Part shown: piece by piece, positions 25,501 to 36,280 of the stretch | How positions within the stretch are numbered: position 1 is the first letter of the stretch | Layout: the number at the start of each line of letters is the position of its first letter | NCBI GenBank assembly: GCA_013397795.1 | Contig: VZTJ01005217.1 | Span: 62,001-126,000, forward strand | Reading direction: 5' to 3' | From: Orthonyx spaldingii | Taxonomy: Eukaryota > Chordata > Aves > Passeriformes > Orthonychidae | DNA: 64,000 nt | Notes under the pieces: model-generated | The model's database searches: none | What the model saw: only the letters and a program-made list of their open reading frames with translations | What the model was told of the DNA's origin: nothing | Position numbers and translations under genes: made by a program

Positions 25501-27432
25501 ATGTCAAAACTTTTGTTCAGAGGCAAACCATGAAATAGGAAGAGCTTGAGCTTCTTTTGCCAATTAATTTTCAAAATAGGTTTCTCTGGATTCCCTTTAA
25601 TGTAAACTTCAAGAGCTATTCCAAGGTCTGCTTCTGAATCTGCATAACTTGAAACTAAAGTCAGCTCATGGTTTGGTTTGCATTCAAGATGAAATCTCAG
25701 CTGCTTGGCAGGCTCTGGTGAAGTTAAACAAGCGGAAGGGTGTCTGGAACCAGGTATGTTCATGAACACTTGGTCAGATACAGACTGATGAGGACAGTTC
25801 CTCTTGAAGGCTTCATCCTGCCCTGGAACAGAAATCACTGCTTTAAAGTTCTGAAGTTAAAATTGTTTTACTTTTTCTCTCAGGAAGTGCATCTGAATTG
25901 TGTCATCTGAGCTACAGAACTTCCTTGATGCTGTAAATGGGACTTTGAGAGCCTTTTGGAAGTTTTAAACAACTGAGCCTTTCAACTTGATTTCTCTTAG
26001 TTAATAGTAAGTTTCTTGGCTTTAGACACCAAAACTTCTAAACTGGTGTAAAAATCTTACCTCAAAAGTGGAAAACTGATTTTAGTTCAGTAAATTACTA
26101 AATATTTCATGTGTCCCTTTTACAAAACAGACAGAAATCTGCACTTTGGGAATGTTCTTCTCTAATGCAGATGAGAGACTTCAAGTAACGTAGAACTGTC
26201 CTTTTTTTTGGAGGTAGAGGAAATAGATCCATATCTCATGCTTTGCTTGCTTTATCTTGCCAGGGCCAAATTCTGTGTTGCAAGAGCTCCTTCTGTTTTT
26301 CTTGGCCTGACCTACTATGCACAGATGTCACCTTCCTGCTTTTGACCAGACCACAGAACTCAGGAAAGCAATTTCTTCTCCATCCTTGCTGGCATCTTCA
26401 GGAGGCAGGTTCCTTAGGACTCTGGTGTGAGACAGATATGAAACGGGATCTTGCTGAAGGGGGAGGCTTCGTGTTCGAGGAAGTCAAAGATAATCTGTGC
26501 CTGAAGAATTGAGAAAACTTGCATTTTGTGTGGGCAGTTGTCATGCAGCTCCCTGCTCTGGTGGAGGGCACTATGTAGACTTTGGTGCCTAAGTAATTTA
26601 CAGGCAGTTGAAAACTGTTGTGTTTCATTGCTCATACATGTTCTGCTCAAGAAGAAACTGTGAAATTGATCTGAAGCCCACCCTAAGCATGAATCTCTGT
26701 CTCTCAAAGAGCAAAGCTCTCTTTCAAAAATGTAATGCTGTGTGTGACGCAGGAGTTGCCATGGAAAAATACATTGAGCCAATCATTCATGATTTATTTA
26801 TAGCAATTAGAATGCACATCCCAAGATCCAATAGTAACTTTGATTAAAAAAAAAAAATCATCCAGACAAAGGATTGAAGCACGTAAATTGTTGGGAACAT
26901 TTGTGAGTCTGTATGGTTAATATATTATTTAAAAAATTGACTATGTGTGTTCCTGGACAGGGCTTTGAAGTATAAGTGCTGTTGATATTTGCTTCTATAT
27001 TTCTGTTGCTGATCATGTTATTGCTGTCGTCCTATACTTACCATCTGTTCAGTGCCTTTGTAATGGGTATAGTAAATAGTAGTTCAAAGTGAGATTTTTC
27101 TTCTAATCATTTCTTTTAGAAAACATTTGTGTAAAAGTGAATGCTTTGGAGAAATCTGCACACCTGCATCTTGCTGGAAATATGGTGCCCAAGATCCTTA
27201 GGGCTGGATACACTTGTCTGTGGTGCTTAAACTCCTACAGGCAGTGAATGCCTCCCTCCTGATGGCTTTAAATTGCATTTAATGAGAAACCTTCTATTTA
27301 TCTATTTCAATGAACATCAACCACATTTTTTAATGAACATTAACTGTATTTCAGTGTTAACCTTTTTTAGGTAACTGCTGAAGTATCAAAACTTCTGATC
27401 TCTCACACATGAAGAGATCTCAACATCCAAAA
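22531..27432. other. Unassigned non-coding sequence
   Basis: AT-rich sequence without supportable genes. GTTGCCATGGAAA at 26755-26767 resembles one half of an RFX X-box. The segment 24600-24830 is rich in TAATTA-type homeodomain cores. Neither is enough for a call. Confidence 0.55.
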
Positions 27433-27560
27433 CTGTGGATGCCCCATCCCTGGAAGTGTTCAATGCCAGCTTGAATGGGATCCTGAGCAACCCGGTCTAG
27501 TGGAAGGTGTCCCTGTACTGGGGGTGACCTTTATGGTCCCTTCCAACCAAACCTCTCCAT
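27433..27560 (+). mobile_element. CR1 LINE 3'-region fragment
   Basis: In plus orientation the segment reads GATGCCCCATCCCTGGAAGT, then GAGCAACCCGGTCTAGTGGA, AGGTGTCCCTG and finally TTTATGGTCCCTTCCAACC. These are the standard landmarks of the last ~130 bp of CR1. The terminal ATTCTATG octamers are absent or decayed (the sequence runs CAAACCTCTCCATGG). A short internal piece after GTGTCCCTG differs from the usual 'CCCATGGCAGGGGGTTGGAACTAGATGATC' order, suggesting a small deletion. Confidence 0.85.
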
Positions 27561-30156
27561 GGTATCTGCTTTATTTTGGGGCAATTATAAAAATCAAACA
27601 ACCAAAATCACAACTTCTCAGATTAAAGTATTTCTGTTTGTCTAATGAGTGGGGACTCTTCAGGGTTTTCTTTTTTTCTTTTTTTTTCTCCTCCAGGGAG
27701 ATGTTTTATGGATACTTTGACTGTTAGCAGCTAAGGAACTTCTCTGGAGTTTATTGCCCTTGTCCTTCTATGATTATGTGGCTTGCTGAGTTTCATTTCA
27801 ATTTGGCAGTTCGTGGCGACTGTCAGCCCTCTTTGATGTATGGCTCCCTCAGAGGTTAAATCAATAGTGTTTTAAGCATATCTCTTGCTTTCCATGAGGC
27901 TGGTGCTGGAGGAATTCTTGTAATTTTTCAGCTTTCATATTTTGCATTAAAAACATAATGTTGAGGAACAAAATCTACCTTAACAAAAATCTGAAAGCAA
28001 CGATTGCATAGCTGGTTTTAATTGAGCTGGAGCCAATACGAAGAGTGAAAAACCTGAGGTTTCACCACCATGGAGCTGGGTATGCAAGAGGTTTTTCTGA
28101 TTGTACTTGTGCCTGTCTCAGTCTGCACCAGTTCCATGACTCAGTGGACTCCTGATGGGAAAGGCTGCCAACCAGCTGCTGGAGCACCTGGGCTTGTGCT
28201 CCTGGGCTTGTAATCAGTCAGGATTCCTGAGGGAGGCTCCTTTCTAGGGAACATTCCTTCATCTGCTCCCAGCTGCATCCTTCACTTGGTCCAGCTCCTC
28301 TTCCCAGAGGGCTTGGCTGCAAGTGTGTAAGGGGTGAGGTACATTAGGGAATGAGAGAAGGGTCAGAAGACAGAGGTTTGGGTAGGGTGCCTGGGATTGT
28401 CAGGAAACCCTTCCACGAAAGAGAGAGGCTTTGGGAACAATGCTGGCCACACAAGCAGCATGAAATAGTGGCTTTGAGGCTTGTGTATCCTTGAGGATCT
28501 GGGTGAGGATCTCATCCCTCAACTGCCTCCACATCCTCCCTTGGTTTGGCAGCAGGGTAATAAACAGCTGCTCCTCGATGGGTTTTGCTGTGTCACTTTG
28601 TAAGCCACAGACTGTACCTCAATGGTGTGTGGGTTTCTCTGGAGTGAACAGTAATTTTGCAGCCACAGAGAGATTTAAAATAATCGTGGGTTTCTTCTGG
28701 AAGTAGCAGTAGAGAGCTGTGTCTGTTGAGAGAACGAAACATCAACAGTGCTGAAGCTGAGTAGAAGTTATAACCCATATCCTGTCTGCAAAACCTCAAC
28801 TCTGAAGTGTCACAGAGAAACAAGCTGACAACCAAGAGATTGCTTTTCCTGCTTTGCTCCTAGGAATTACAACTGCAGTTGACTGGAAGCTTCCTTTGTC
28901 TGCAGGCTGTGAGTGGCAAACACTCTCCCATCTTTATTAGTGCAGTTTTCACCTCCGGTAATGTAGAGAAATGCCTGGAGTTGGGACAACATTCTGAGCT
29001 GGGATTCATCAGCTTCAGCTGGTAGACATCTGCACTTCAAGCTGACTTGTTGTCGAGGCTCCCTTCAAAGCTGATGGAGAGAAATGGATATATTTAAGAA
29101 GTGATTTATTTCATAGCATGACAGCTATCCAAAATCAGTCAGAGGTACTGAGCCTTAGAAGATTCTCTTCCTTCATTGGTGAGAAGGAGTCTGGACAAAT
29201 AACTTTTTCTTTGTCTGTTTACATTTTGCTCACTTAAATGCAAACCTTGCAAGTTGTATTATTTATCTAAGCAATATTTCAGTCAAAGGAGCGTAACCTC
29301 TAACAGTGGATAACCTGTTCTCTGCTTGTTGCTTTTGTGACAAAATTTGCTGGCCACAGATTCTGCCCTGAGTGAATTGCCCTTAACCTTTCTAGTGATA
29401 CAGACACATGGACTTACTTGTGAATATTTGCAAGGGTCAGCTGGATTGCTATTCAACTGTATTTTCCTAGTCGAAAGCTGAAAGGTTTTTGTTTAATTTT
29501 TCTGCCCTGGAGTGAACACTTTCCAAGGTGTAGCTGTCAGCTACTTGTTACAGCTGAAGAAACAAGAAATGTGTTGATGCAGCCATAGCGCAGGGCTCAC
29601 TTGTGTGCCCAAAGGCTCTGTCTCCACATCACCTCTGAGACTATCTGCAATTTCCATCCCTCCCTTTTTTTTTCTTTTAAACTCTGAGGTTTTTTATCAT
29701 GTGTCTTTCTAGTCATACTTTTTATGCTCATGTTTAAAACTTCTAAAAGCAAACATAAATAGCTGGGCTGTGTGTGCCCTCATGTGAGAGGATGTTCTTG
29801 TGCTGTGGACAGCTGCAGCACAGGGACATTGCAGTGTCACTTGCTTGTCCTGGGGAGGGCACAGCACAGAGGCGGTTGTGCTTCTCTGCTGGTCATGGGC
29901 AGAAGAAAAATGCAAACTTATGTTCTTATGCTGGCAAAATCAAGAGGTCGGATATTTACTGTGGTGTAAATGGCAATTTAAATTGACCTGCAGCCACGTG
30001 GAGCTGAGAGACGTGTGAGGGAGAGGGACTGTTCATTTCCTGGCTGGATTAGCAAGATGCTGGTCAGCACTAGGGATATACCTATCCCAAGGGATGCCTG
30101 GGTGTCCAGTGAGTGATGCCTGAAGAGACCTTCCTTCCCTATTGACAGCAGGCAGA
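27561..30156. other. Unassigned non-coding sequence
   Basis: No gene is supported. The segment is moderately GC-rich around 28.1-28.7 kb and 29.75-30.15 kb, which lengthens chance frames there. Confidence 0.55.
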
Positions 30157-30160
30157 CTTG
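30157..30160. repeat. Target-site duplication CTTG, left copy
   Basis: CTTG precedes the TG start at 30161, and the same CTTG follows the CA end at 30576. The next two bases are TG on both sides, so a 6-bp reading (CTTGTG) is also possible. Confidence 0.6.
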
Positions 30161-30576
30161 TGTATAGCAGTGTGGCAGACCGCTGGGAATCCATCCCAGT
30201 GGGGCTGACCATACTTAGTGCTGTTTTGTACCTGTCCCTCCCCCGTTTGCCCAGGACTGGCCAGGTGTCACTGGTCAATCATTTGCCCATTGGCTCATCT
30301 CTTGCCTTGCCCTCCCCTGACCGAAGGCATAAGAAGCCCAGGCGACAGACGGTCGGGGCCATTTTGCCAGGTTTACCATCTCACAGTTTGTTCTTTGCAC
30401 CTTCCTTTTCCCTCTGTGAGGGAAATAACGCTGATTAAAAAGGGAAGTGGTCTGTCTGTTTATACCTGCAAACAGCTGCCACCGCCCGGCCCTGGACTGG
30501 AGCCCCCGAGCTAAGGGGGCTACCAGGGGTGGGCACGGTGGTCCCAGAGAAGTCCCAGAGAAACAGCAAAGCAACA
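30161..30576 (+). mobile_element. Solo LTR of an endogenous retrovirus (class I-like)
   Basis: A GC-rich 416-bp segment that differs sharply from its AT-rich surroundings. It begins TGTATAGCAGTGTGGCAGAC and ends CAGCAAAGCAACA, with CTTG on both sides. Inside are a TATA-like CATAAGAAGCC at about 30329, an ATTAAA at 30434-30439 that could serve as polyadenylation signal, and a CpG-containing GC-rich 3' part (around 30480-30530) that resembles U5. Length, TG...CA ends and a 4-bp duplication fit a gammaretrovirus-like LTR. If the duplication is read as 6 bp, the element would start at 30163 without TG, which is less likely. No internal viral genes flank it. Confidence 0.65.
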
Positions 30577-30580
30577 CTTG
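30577..30580. repeat. Target-site duplication CTTG, right copy
   Basis: Identical to 30157-30160, directly after the CA end of the LTR. Confidence 0.6.
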
Positions 30581-32299
30581 TGCCCTCTGAATCCGCCTTA
30601 ACTCATTTGTTCTTTCCCTGCAAGACTAACTCTCCCTGAGGAGCTGAGACTGATGCAATTCTGTCTGTCCCAAATTACTTTCTACTGATGGGACCTGGAA
30701 CAGGAAAGCAGTTTCCGAAACCCAAAATGAAGCCAAATGTATGCTCAGTTGTGCCCCTCAATGCTTTTCTCCCCCCCGAATGTGTTCTTTGAAAACTGCT
30801 GGGATATGAATGGTGAAGGCACTTTTACTTTGCGTGGGAGGACTGTGCATGCGAAAAACAAACATGTTAATATTTCATGAAGGGTTCATCTCCTAATGGC
30901 AGGAGGGTTTCCAAACCTGAGGCTATCACAGGGGTGCCAGTGTTGATGAGAACTAGCAGATTTATGATCTTCCTCCCCTCACTGGCAAACAGGGAATCAT
31001 CAGAAATGAAGGCAAAAGTCTGGCAAAAACTGATGTGGGAAGCAGAAATAAAGCTGTTGAGGAATTGAGCTCATCCACCGTTGGGCCTGCTATGAGCTGT
31101 CCCTTGTGAGCTGTGGCTACACAGGGATTGACAGATGCCAACCTCACATCCTTCGTGGGCTGCGCATCAAACACACTCTTGTTGGCACCCACACCAACAG
31201 TTTGTATTTACCCAAACAACATGATTCTATCTGGAATTCTGATGTTCCCATAGCAGTTAGGAGACAGTCAGGATAGGCCTAATTTGATATGTTCTTGGAA
31301 GTATTACAGACCCCAGCATTCAGCTCTCCTGGCAGCAGTGCAGTGTCTGGCCACCACCACATGGCCAGGCAGCTGCCAGGAGCTCTGGCAGGGCTCAGCT
31401 GCCCGTTGTGGATTGAGTGATTCATGCCTTCATGTTGTGAAGTGCTGCTGCCTGTGTGCCTGGTGTCTGTCCTGCCTGTGCCAGTCTGCAGAGGTGGGCA
31501 CATTTGCTTAGGTCGTAATTCTTTGGTACTGGATTTTTTTCTTCAATACTGGAGTGGCTTGTGACTTTTATTTATGGGATGGTAATCTTTGCACAGTTAC
31601 CAGAGCACCAGATTTGGAAACATGCTCTGTTGGACAAATCTCTTCTGTTTTCACTTGCTTCTCACTGCCTGAAGCCATCCCAAATCCTCCTCTGTGTCTG
31701 TTCTTAAACACTTCTCCATCAGCCTGTGCCTGCTTCCTCCTCTTCTCTTTCTTCATCTGGAGGCATCTGACTTCACCTCGTTCTTCCATCTTTCCCCATT
31801 GTAACTGGGCTTGTGTTGAAAGCAAATTTGGAGAAAAGTTTAGCTGAGCCTGGCCCAAGGGTTGAATTAATTTTGGAATATGCAGTACTGTGGAACATAG
31901 AAGAGCAGCAATGGATGCCACTTGCACTGTGACCAGGAGAAGAAATAAAAAAGGCTCCAGAAAAAGAGCTGTTGCCATAATGTGTGTGTTCCTCAAAATC
32001 ACTGAGGGCAGAGCAGTGCCCTGCTCAGTTTGATGTTTGCTCAAATTGGCAACCTCTTGCTATTTTTAAACAATACAAGCATTTCAGGATGGTGTGAGCC
32101 AACGAGCTTGTCTGTATAAATTAAGATACCAAACAGCTCAAATATCTCTTCTAAACTCACCTAGGTTTGCGTTAAAAGAGAAAAAGCTGGAAATAAACCC
32201 AGAGGCTTATTGTGTTTGTTTATTCAACAGTAGCCCTTGGATCTTGGTTTATGACTCAGATTTCTATTCCATTCCATACAAATCCCCAAGGTTGGCAGG
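30581..32299. other. Unassigned non-coding sequence
   Basis: No gene is supported. Minus-strand frames at 30962-31192 and 31568-32044 (158 codons) have no recognisable family and no convincing splice signals. Confidence 0.5.
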
Positions 32300-32691
32300 A
32301 GTGTTGATCCGCTGGAGGGTAGGAAGGCTCTACAAAGGGATCTGGACAGGCTGGATCAATGGAGTGAGGCCAACTTTATGAGATTCAACAAAACCAAGTG
32401 CCAGGCCCTGCACAACAACCTCAAGTACCACTACAAACTGTGGGAAGAGTGCTCAATTTGTGCCAGGAGAGATTTAGACTGGATATTAGGAAGGATTTCT
32501 TCACTGAAGGGGTGTCAAGCGCTGGCACAGGCTGCCCAGGGTGGTGGTGGAGTCACCACCCCTGGAGGTATTTAAAATAGTGTAGATGTGGCACTTGGGG
32601 ACCTGGTTAAGTGGTGGGCTTGGCAGTGCTGAGTCAACTGTTGATGATTGTAAAAGCTTTTTCCTACTCAAATGATTCTAAGATTCTGTGA
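32300..32691 (+). mobile_element. CR1 LINE, internally deleted, with ORF2 remnant and 3' end
   Basis: The left part resembles the C-terminal end of the CR1 ORF2 protein (reverse-transcriptase protein). A frame from 32378 starts MRFNKTKCQALH and continues HYKLWEE, matching the conserved 'MxFNKxKCxVLH...YRLGEE' segment. At about 32458 it jumps to GTGCCAGGAGAGATTTAGAC, TGGATATTAGGAAGGATTTC, GGCACAGGCTGCCCAGGG and CACCACCCCTGGAGGTATTT of the 3' region. It ends ATGATTCTAAGATTCTGTGA at 32691, a decayed octamer tail. The stretch normally lying between these parts is missing, so the copy has an internal deletion. It is not functional. Confidence 0.9.
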
Positions 32692-35600
32692 GAAGACAAT
32701 CTCTTCTAAAAGAAGAGTCTCTCTTGTTAAAACTGCCTACTGTGTAGGCTTTGTATGATGTTTCCTTCTGAGGCAGGAGAATAAATAGTCCCATATGCTA
32801 TTAAAAAACCCCTCAGCATTCGCTAGATCACCCCAAAACCTGTCCCCTTCTGGATGTAAAATTGTGCAAGTTTCACTCTTAAAACCCAAAGTTTTAAATA
32901 ATCTCTAGGCTTGTAAAGTGTACAAAACAACAAATGAAGCCACTGTGGTCTCTGAGCTGCTTATTTCTTGGTTGGTGAGACAACATCTCTGTTAGGAACC
33001 AATATAGACTCGTGGGAATGTGAATGCACACCTGGAGAATCCCTGAGAGCCAAAACTTCAGCAAGCTCACGTTATAAACAGTGCAAATTGCAAGCTTGAG
33101 CACAGCTCCCTGCTGGAGCATTAATTCTTCCTCCCAGATGGTTCTTGTGGGGCTGCCAGGCTGAGCCACCAGCTGATGTATGGAGCAGAAAGGTACAATG
33201 TATATCTGACCTCTCCTGCTGAACATGCTGCAAACTGGAGGAGGAATTCTGTCTGCAAGTGTGAATTGCTTGGTGTGGCTTTACTGCACAGGGAGCAGGG
33301 GCGAAGGCTCATTGCCAGCCATGGGTAGAAGCTAAACTTGATGAAGTGGATCACTCACTGCTGTGACATGACACAAAAAGAGCATTTCTGCCCCAGATCC
33401 TCTGTGGATTAAGCTGGGGTGCTGGCTGGCTGCAGAAAGGCAGTTTGTAAATTCTTGTGGCTGCTTCCTGCAACCCTCACTAGGTGGTGGAGCACAGGGA
33501 AAAGGAGAAGAGCCCCAAAGTTGTTCTCTTGAAGGCTTGGAAGCTTTTTTTTGTGGGATAGAGTGTGGGAGAGGCTTGAAGAGGTGCTGGGCTTTGAAAT
33601 CATACCCTGACTCCTGAGTAGTTCAGGACTTTTGATTAACCTGAGAGATAATACGAAGAGAAATAATGTGGGTGGCTTTGAAATTGAGGACAGATGATTT
33701 AGATTTGGTGAGATTGAGAAGTTGACTTGCACCTAAACTTTTTGTGTCAGGTTTTTGCTCAGAAAACAGGCATACTGACACTCTTTTTTTGCTCTTGCCC
33801 AGCTTTCACTTACCTTTATTTTAAAAGTTTTATGTCAGAAATACCTCATATAAGAATTTCCACTTAGCATAATGGAACATGAATCGCAGTTGCATTTCTT
33901 ATTGGTGCTGCAAACACCAGGAGTTCATCGCTCGCAAAACCATTTTATTTTATGTCTCTCTAACAGTATAGAAAAATCAATGAACTTCTAATTAAGACTT
34001 AAAAAGAAATGTAGGCTAGTACTTTAATCTTAGATCAATTTGCTTTTATTCCATAACAGCATAAAAATTTATCTGCTGAGAGCATTATTAACTACTTCAG
34101 CTTTTGAATACCCAGATATAACATTTTGGAAGAAGTGCAATTAAATGATTTATTTCACATCCATCCTGAAACACCATACGTAATAATAATATTAACAGGG
34201 AGGACTTGAAAACACTGGTTTTGTACTGAAGGAAGGAAAAAAGGCCCTAGATAGGAAAAACGTTTCCTGCATCTGAAGTTCTCTAAGTGGAAATCTAAGC
34301 AGCAGATACTATTGGTGTGAGGTTTTGCTCAGGAATGTTGTGAATATTTGTGCAAGATCAAACAAACAGCAAAAGAGCACTTTTTTAGTCATTTAATTTT
34401 CAGAAGAATAAACTAGAGCCATATCTAGTGAATATGGACTGTGCTCAGTGCTGCTGGTATTTGGTCTGTGATGTTCTATTACAGAAATCATGCCTTTGAG
34501 TACAGAAATTTATTGAATCTTGCTTTCCCTCTAGATTCCCTCGTCTATCCTGTCTTTTGTTGGGGAAGAAACGAACATCTGCAAGAGGTGGAAACCAGAG
34601 GACGGGACTTCTAAGTCCTTATGCAAGGTCTGTTCTGTCCAGTGATCAGACATGGAAACAGTTGGCAGGCAAGAATGGGATGTGAAGGTTTTGCTTTGAG
34701 TTTTAGGTTCCGTATTTTTAATCCAGGTAAGGTTATTTGCAGCTCTACATTTGGTGTTCTTTCTACACTTTGCAGTTATTTTCCAAGTGCGGTTTTGAGA
34801 GCTGAACTTGGTACTGGGGAGGAGAGGCAGTAGTTTGGTGAATTGTAGTGCCTGGATTCAACTGACAGACAACACCTGAAATCACAGACATTTCATTGTT
34901 CGCTCTTATTCCTGGTTAGATTTGTATGAATTCCAGCTACTGAGAGGGGCAGACGGTTTATTTGAAAAGCCAGGAATTATTACAGTGAAAGCAAGGCAGA
35001 GTTTTGTGCTGGAACAGAAAGAGTGAAAATCCCTGTGCCCTCTTGGCTTGTGTTAACACAGCTGGGCCAGACAAAAAAAGCATCCTGCCTCCTTGACAGA
35101 ACATGGCTGAGAGGTAACCAGAACCTCTCTAGGGACTCTGCTGCAGGTGTGTCCATGTGAGTGTGTTACTCCTGACCTGAAATGAGACTGTAGTAGAGCA
35201 ACCTCTGGGAAGTGGTGCCTTCCAGTGATTTTGGCTGTGCCTTGGCACCTGTGCTGCCAAGAGGAGGGAGTATGGCTTTAAAGTCACAGCAGACTGTGCC
35301 AGTGACAGCCTGTTGCAGCCAGGCTGCATGGTTTTCTCTGTCCTGGCACTTTCTGGGGTCTTTTGTTACTTTTCCAAGGTATATTGACTGCCTTTCCCCA
35401 CTCCTGCCTGCCTGTTTGAGCTGTGAATACTGTGTGTTTCAGCTCTGATGTTCTGTTTCACTGACTTACAGCCAGAATAACAATTAATCCAGTGGAAGAC
35501 AGGACCAAGTTTGATTTTTATTCAGCCTGCTGATGGGGTACTACAAAGCAGCTTATGAGCCTAGATGGACCCAAAATACTTTTCTTTGACAAAAGGCACC

Positions 35601-35989
35601 CATCAAGCTACTTGCTTATGCTAGAGGAGGTCACTGTAGTCTGCAAACACTACCAGCAAACAGCAAGATCAGTGGCTGGAAATATTTTGTGGAAAGGCCT
35701 TTGGGCACATATGTTCTTCAGATTGCTTTGTAAGGGAAGGTGACCTTTAAAACCCAGCCCTACATTTCCCCCTCAAGGCCTTGAGATCATCGATGTGGTA
35801 GCTAAGTTAAAGTGCCTGGTCAGTAACTGAGGGAGGTACCTGAGCTCACATTCCCACATCCTCCATATCTGACAAGGAAAGGAGTCAGAAACTTTTAAAT
35901 GGAAAACCAAGGAAAGAGGAGGAGGTTGGCTGAGCTGGGCCAAAGGCCTGTCTAGCTTGTCATCCTGCCTCTGGCAGCAGGTGCACAGG
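32692..35989. other. Unassigned non-coding sequence
   Basis: No gene or clear repeat is visible. The AT-rich part 33830-34200 contains many TAAT cores but no specific signal I can defend. Confidence 0.55.
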
Positions 35990-36280
35990 GGGAAGTTGTT
36001 CTGTTCCTTAACCACCAATGATGTCTTCATTTTTAATAGTCCACAGTGGATTTTCCTTCCATTAAATTTTCTAGCAGTTCCTTGAATTCTGTGCCTCCTC
36101 TGGTGCCTCCAGTGGCAGAGCATTACACACTTTAATTTGAAGCTGTTCTGAGAACTGCTTCCATTTATTTCCTTGCCTGATGCCAGCAAGGTTTGTGTGA
36201 TGGCCTCTGGCTCTTGGACTGAGAGCAGTGGTGAGCAGTGTTTGCCTTCTCTGTGCTGTTTGCAGTCCTACAGAACGTGG
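35990..36280 (-). mobile_element. Old CR1/L3-like relic
   Basis: On the plus strand the order TTTTTAATAGTCCACAGTGG, TTTTCCTTCCATTAAATTTT, TTCCTTGAATTCTGTGCC, AGTGGCAGAGCATTACACAC and CTGCTTCCATTTATTTCCTT parallels the reverse complement of an ancient CR1/L3-type 3' region ('...CTAATCCTTTCTTGAACCC...GGCAATGAGTTCCACA...GTACTTCCTTTTATTTG...'). It is heavily diverged. The two open frames overlapping it are shadows. The call is by remembered pattern, and the boundaries are approximate. Confidence 0.4.

Noticed and set aside
30962..31192. Minus-strand frame with protein-like composition (GANKSVFDAQPTKDVRL)
   Set aside because: No family recognised, no acceptor or donor at plausible positions, and a plus-strand frame of similar length overlaps it.
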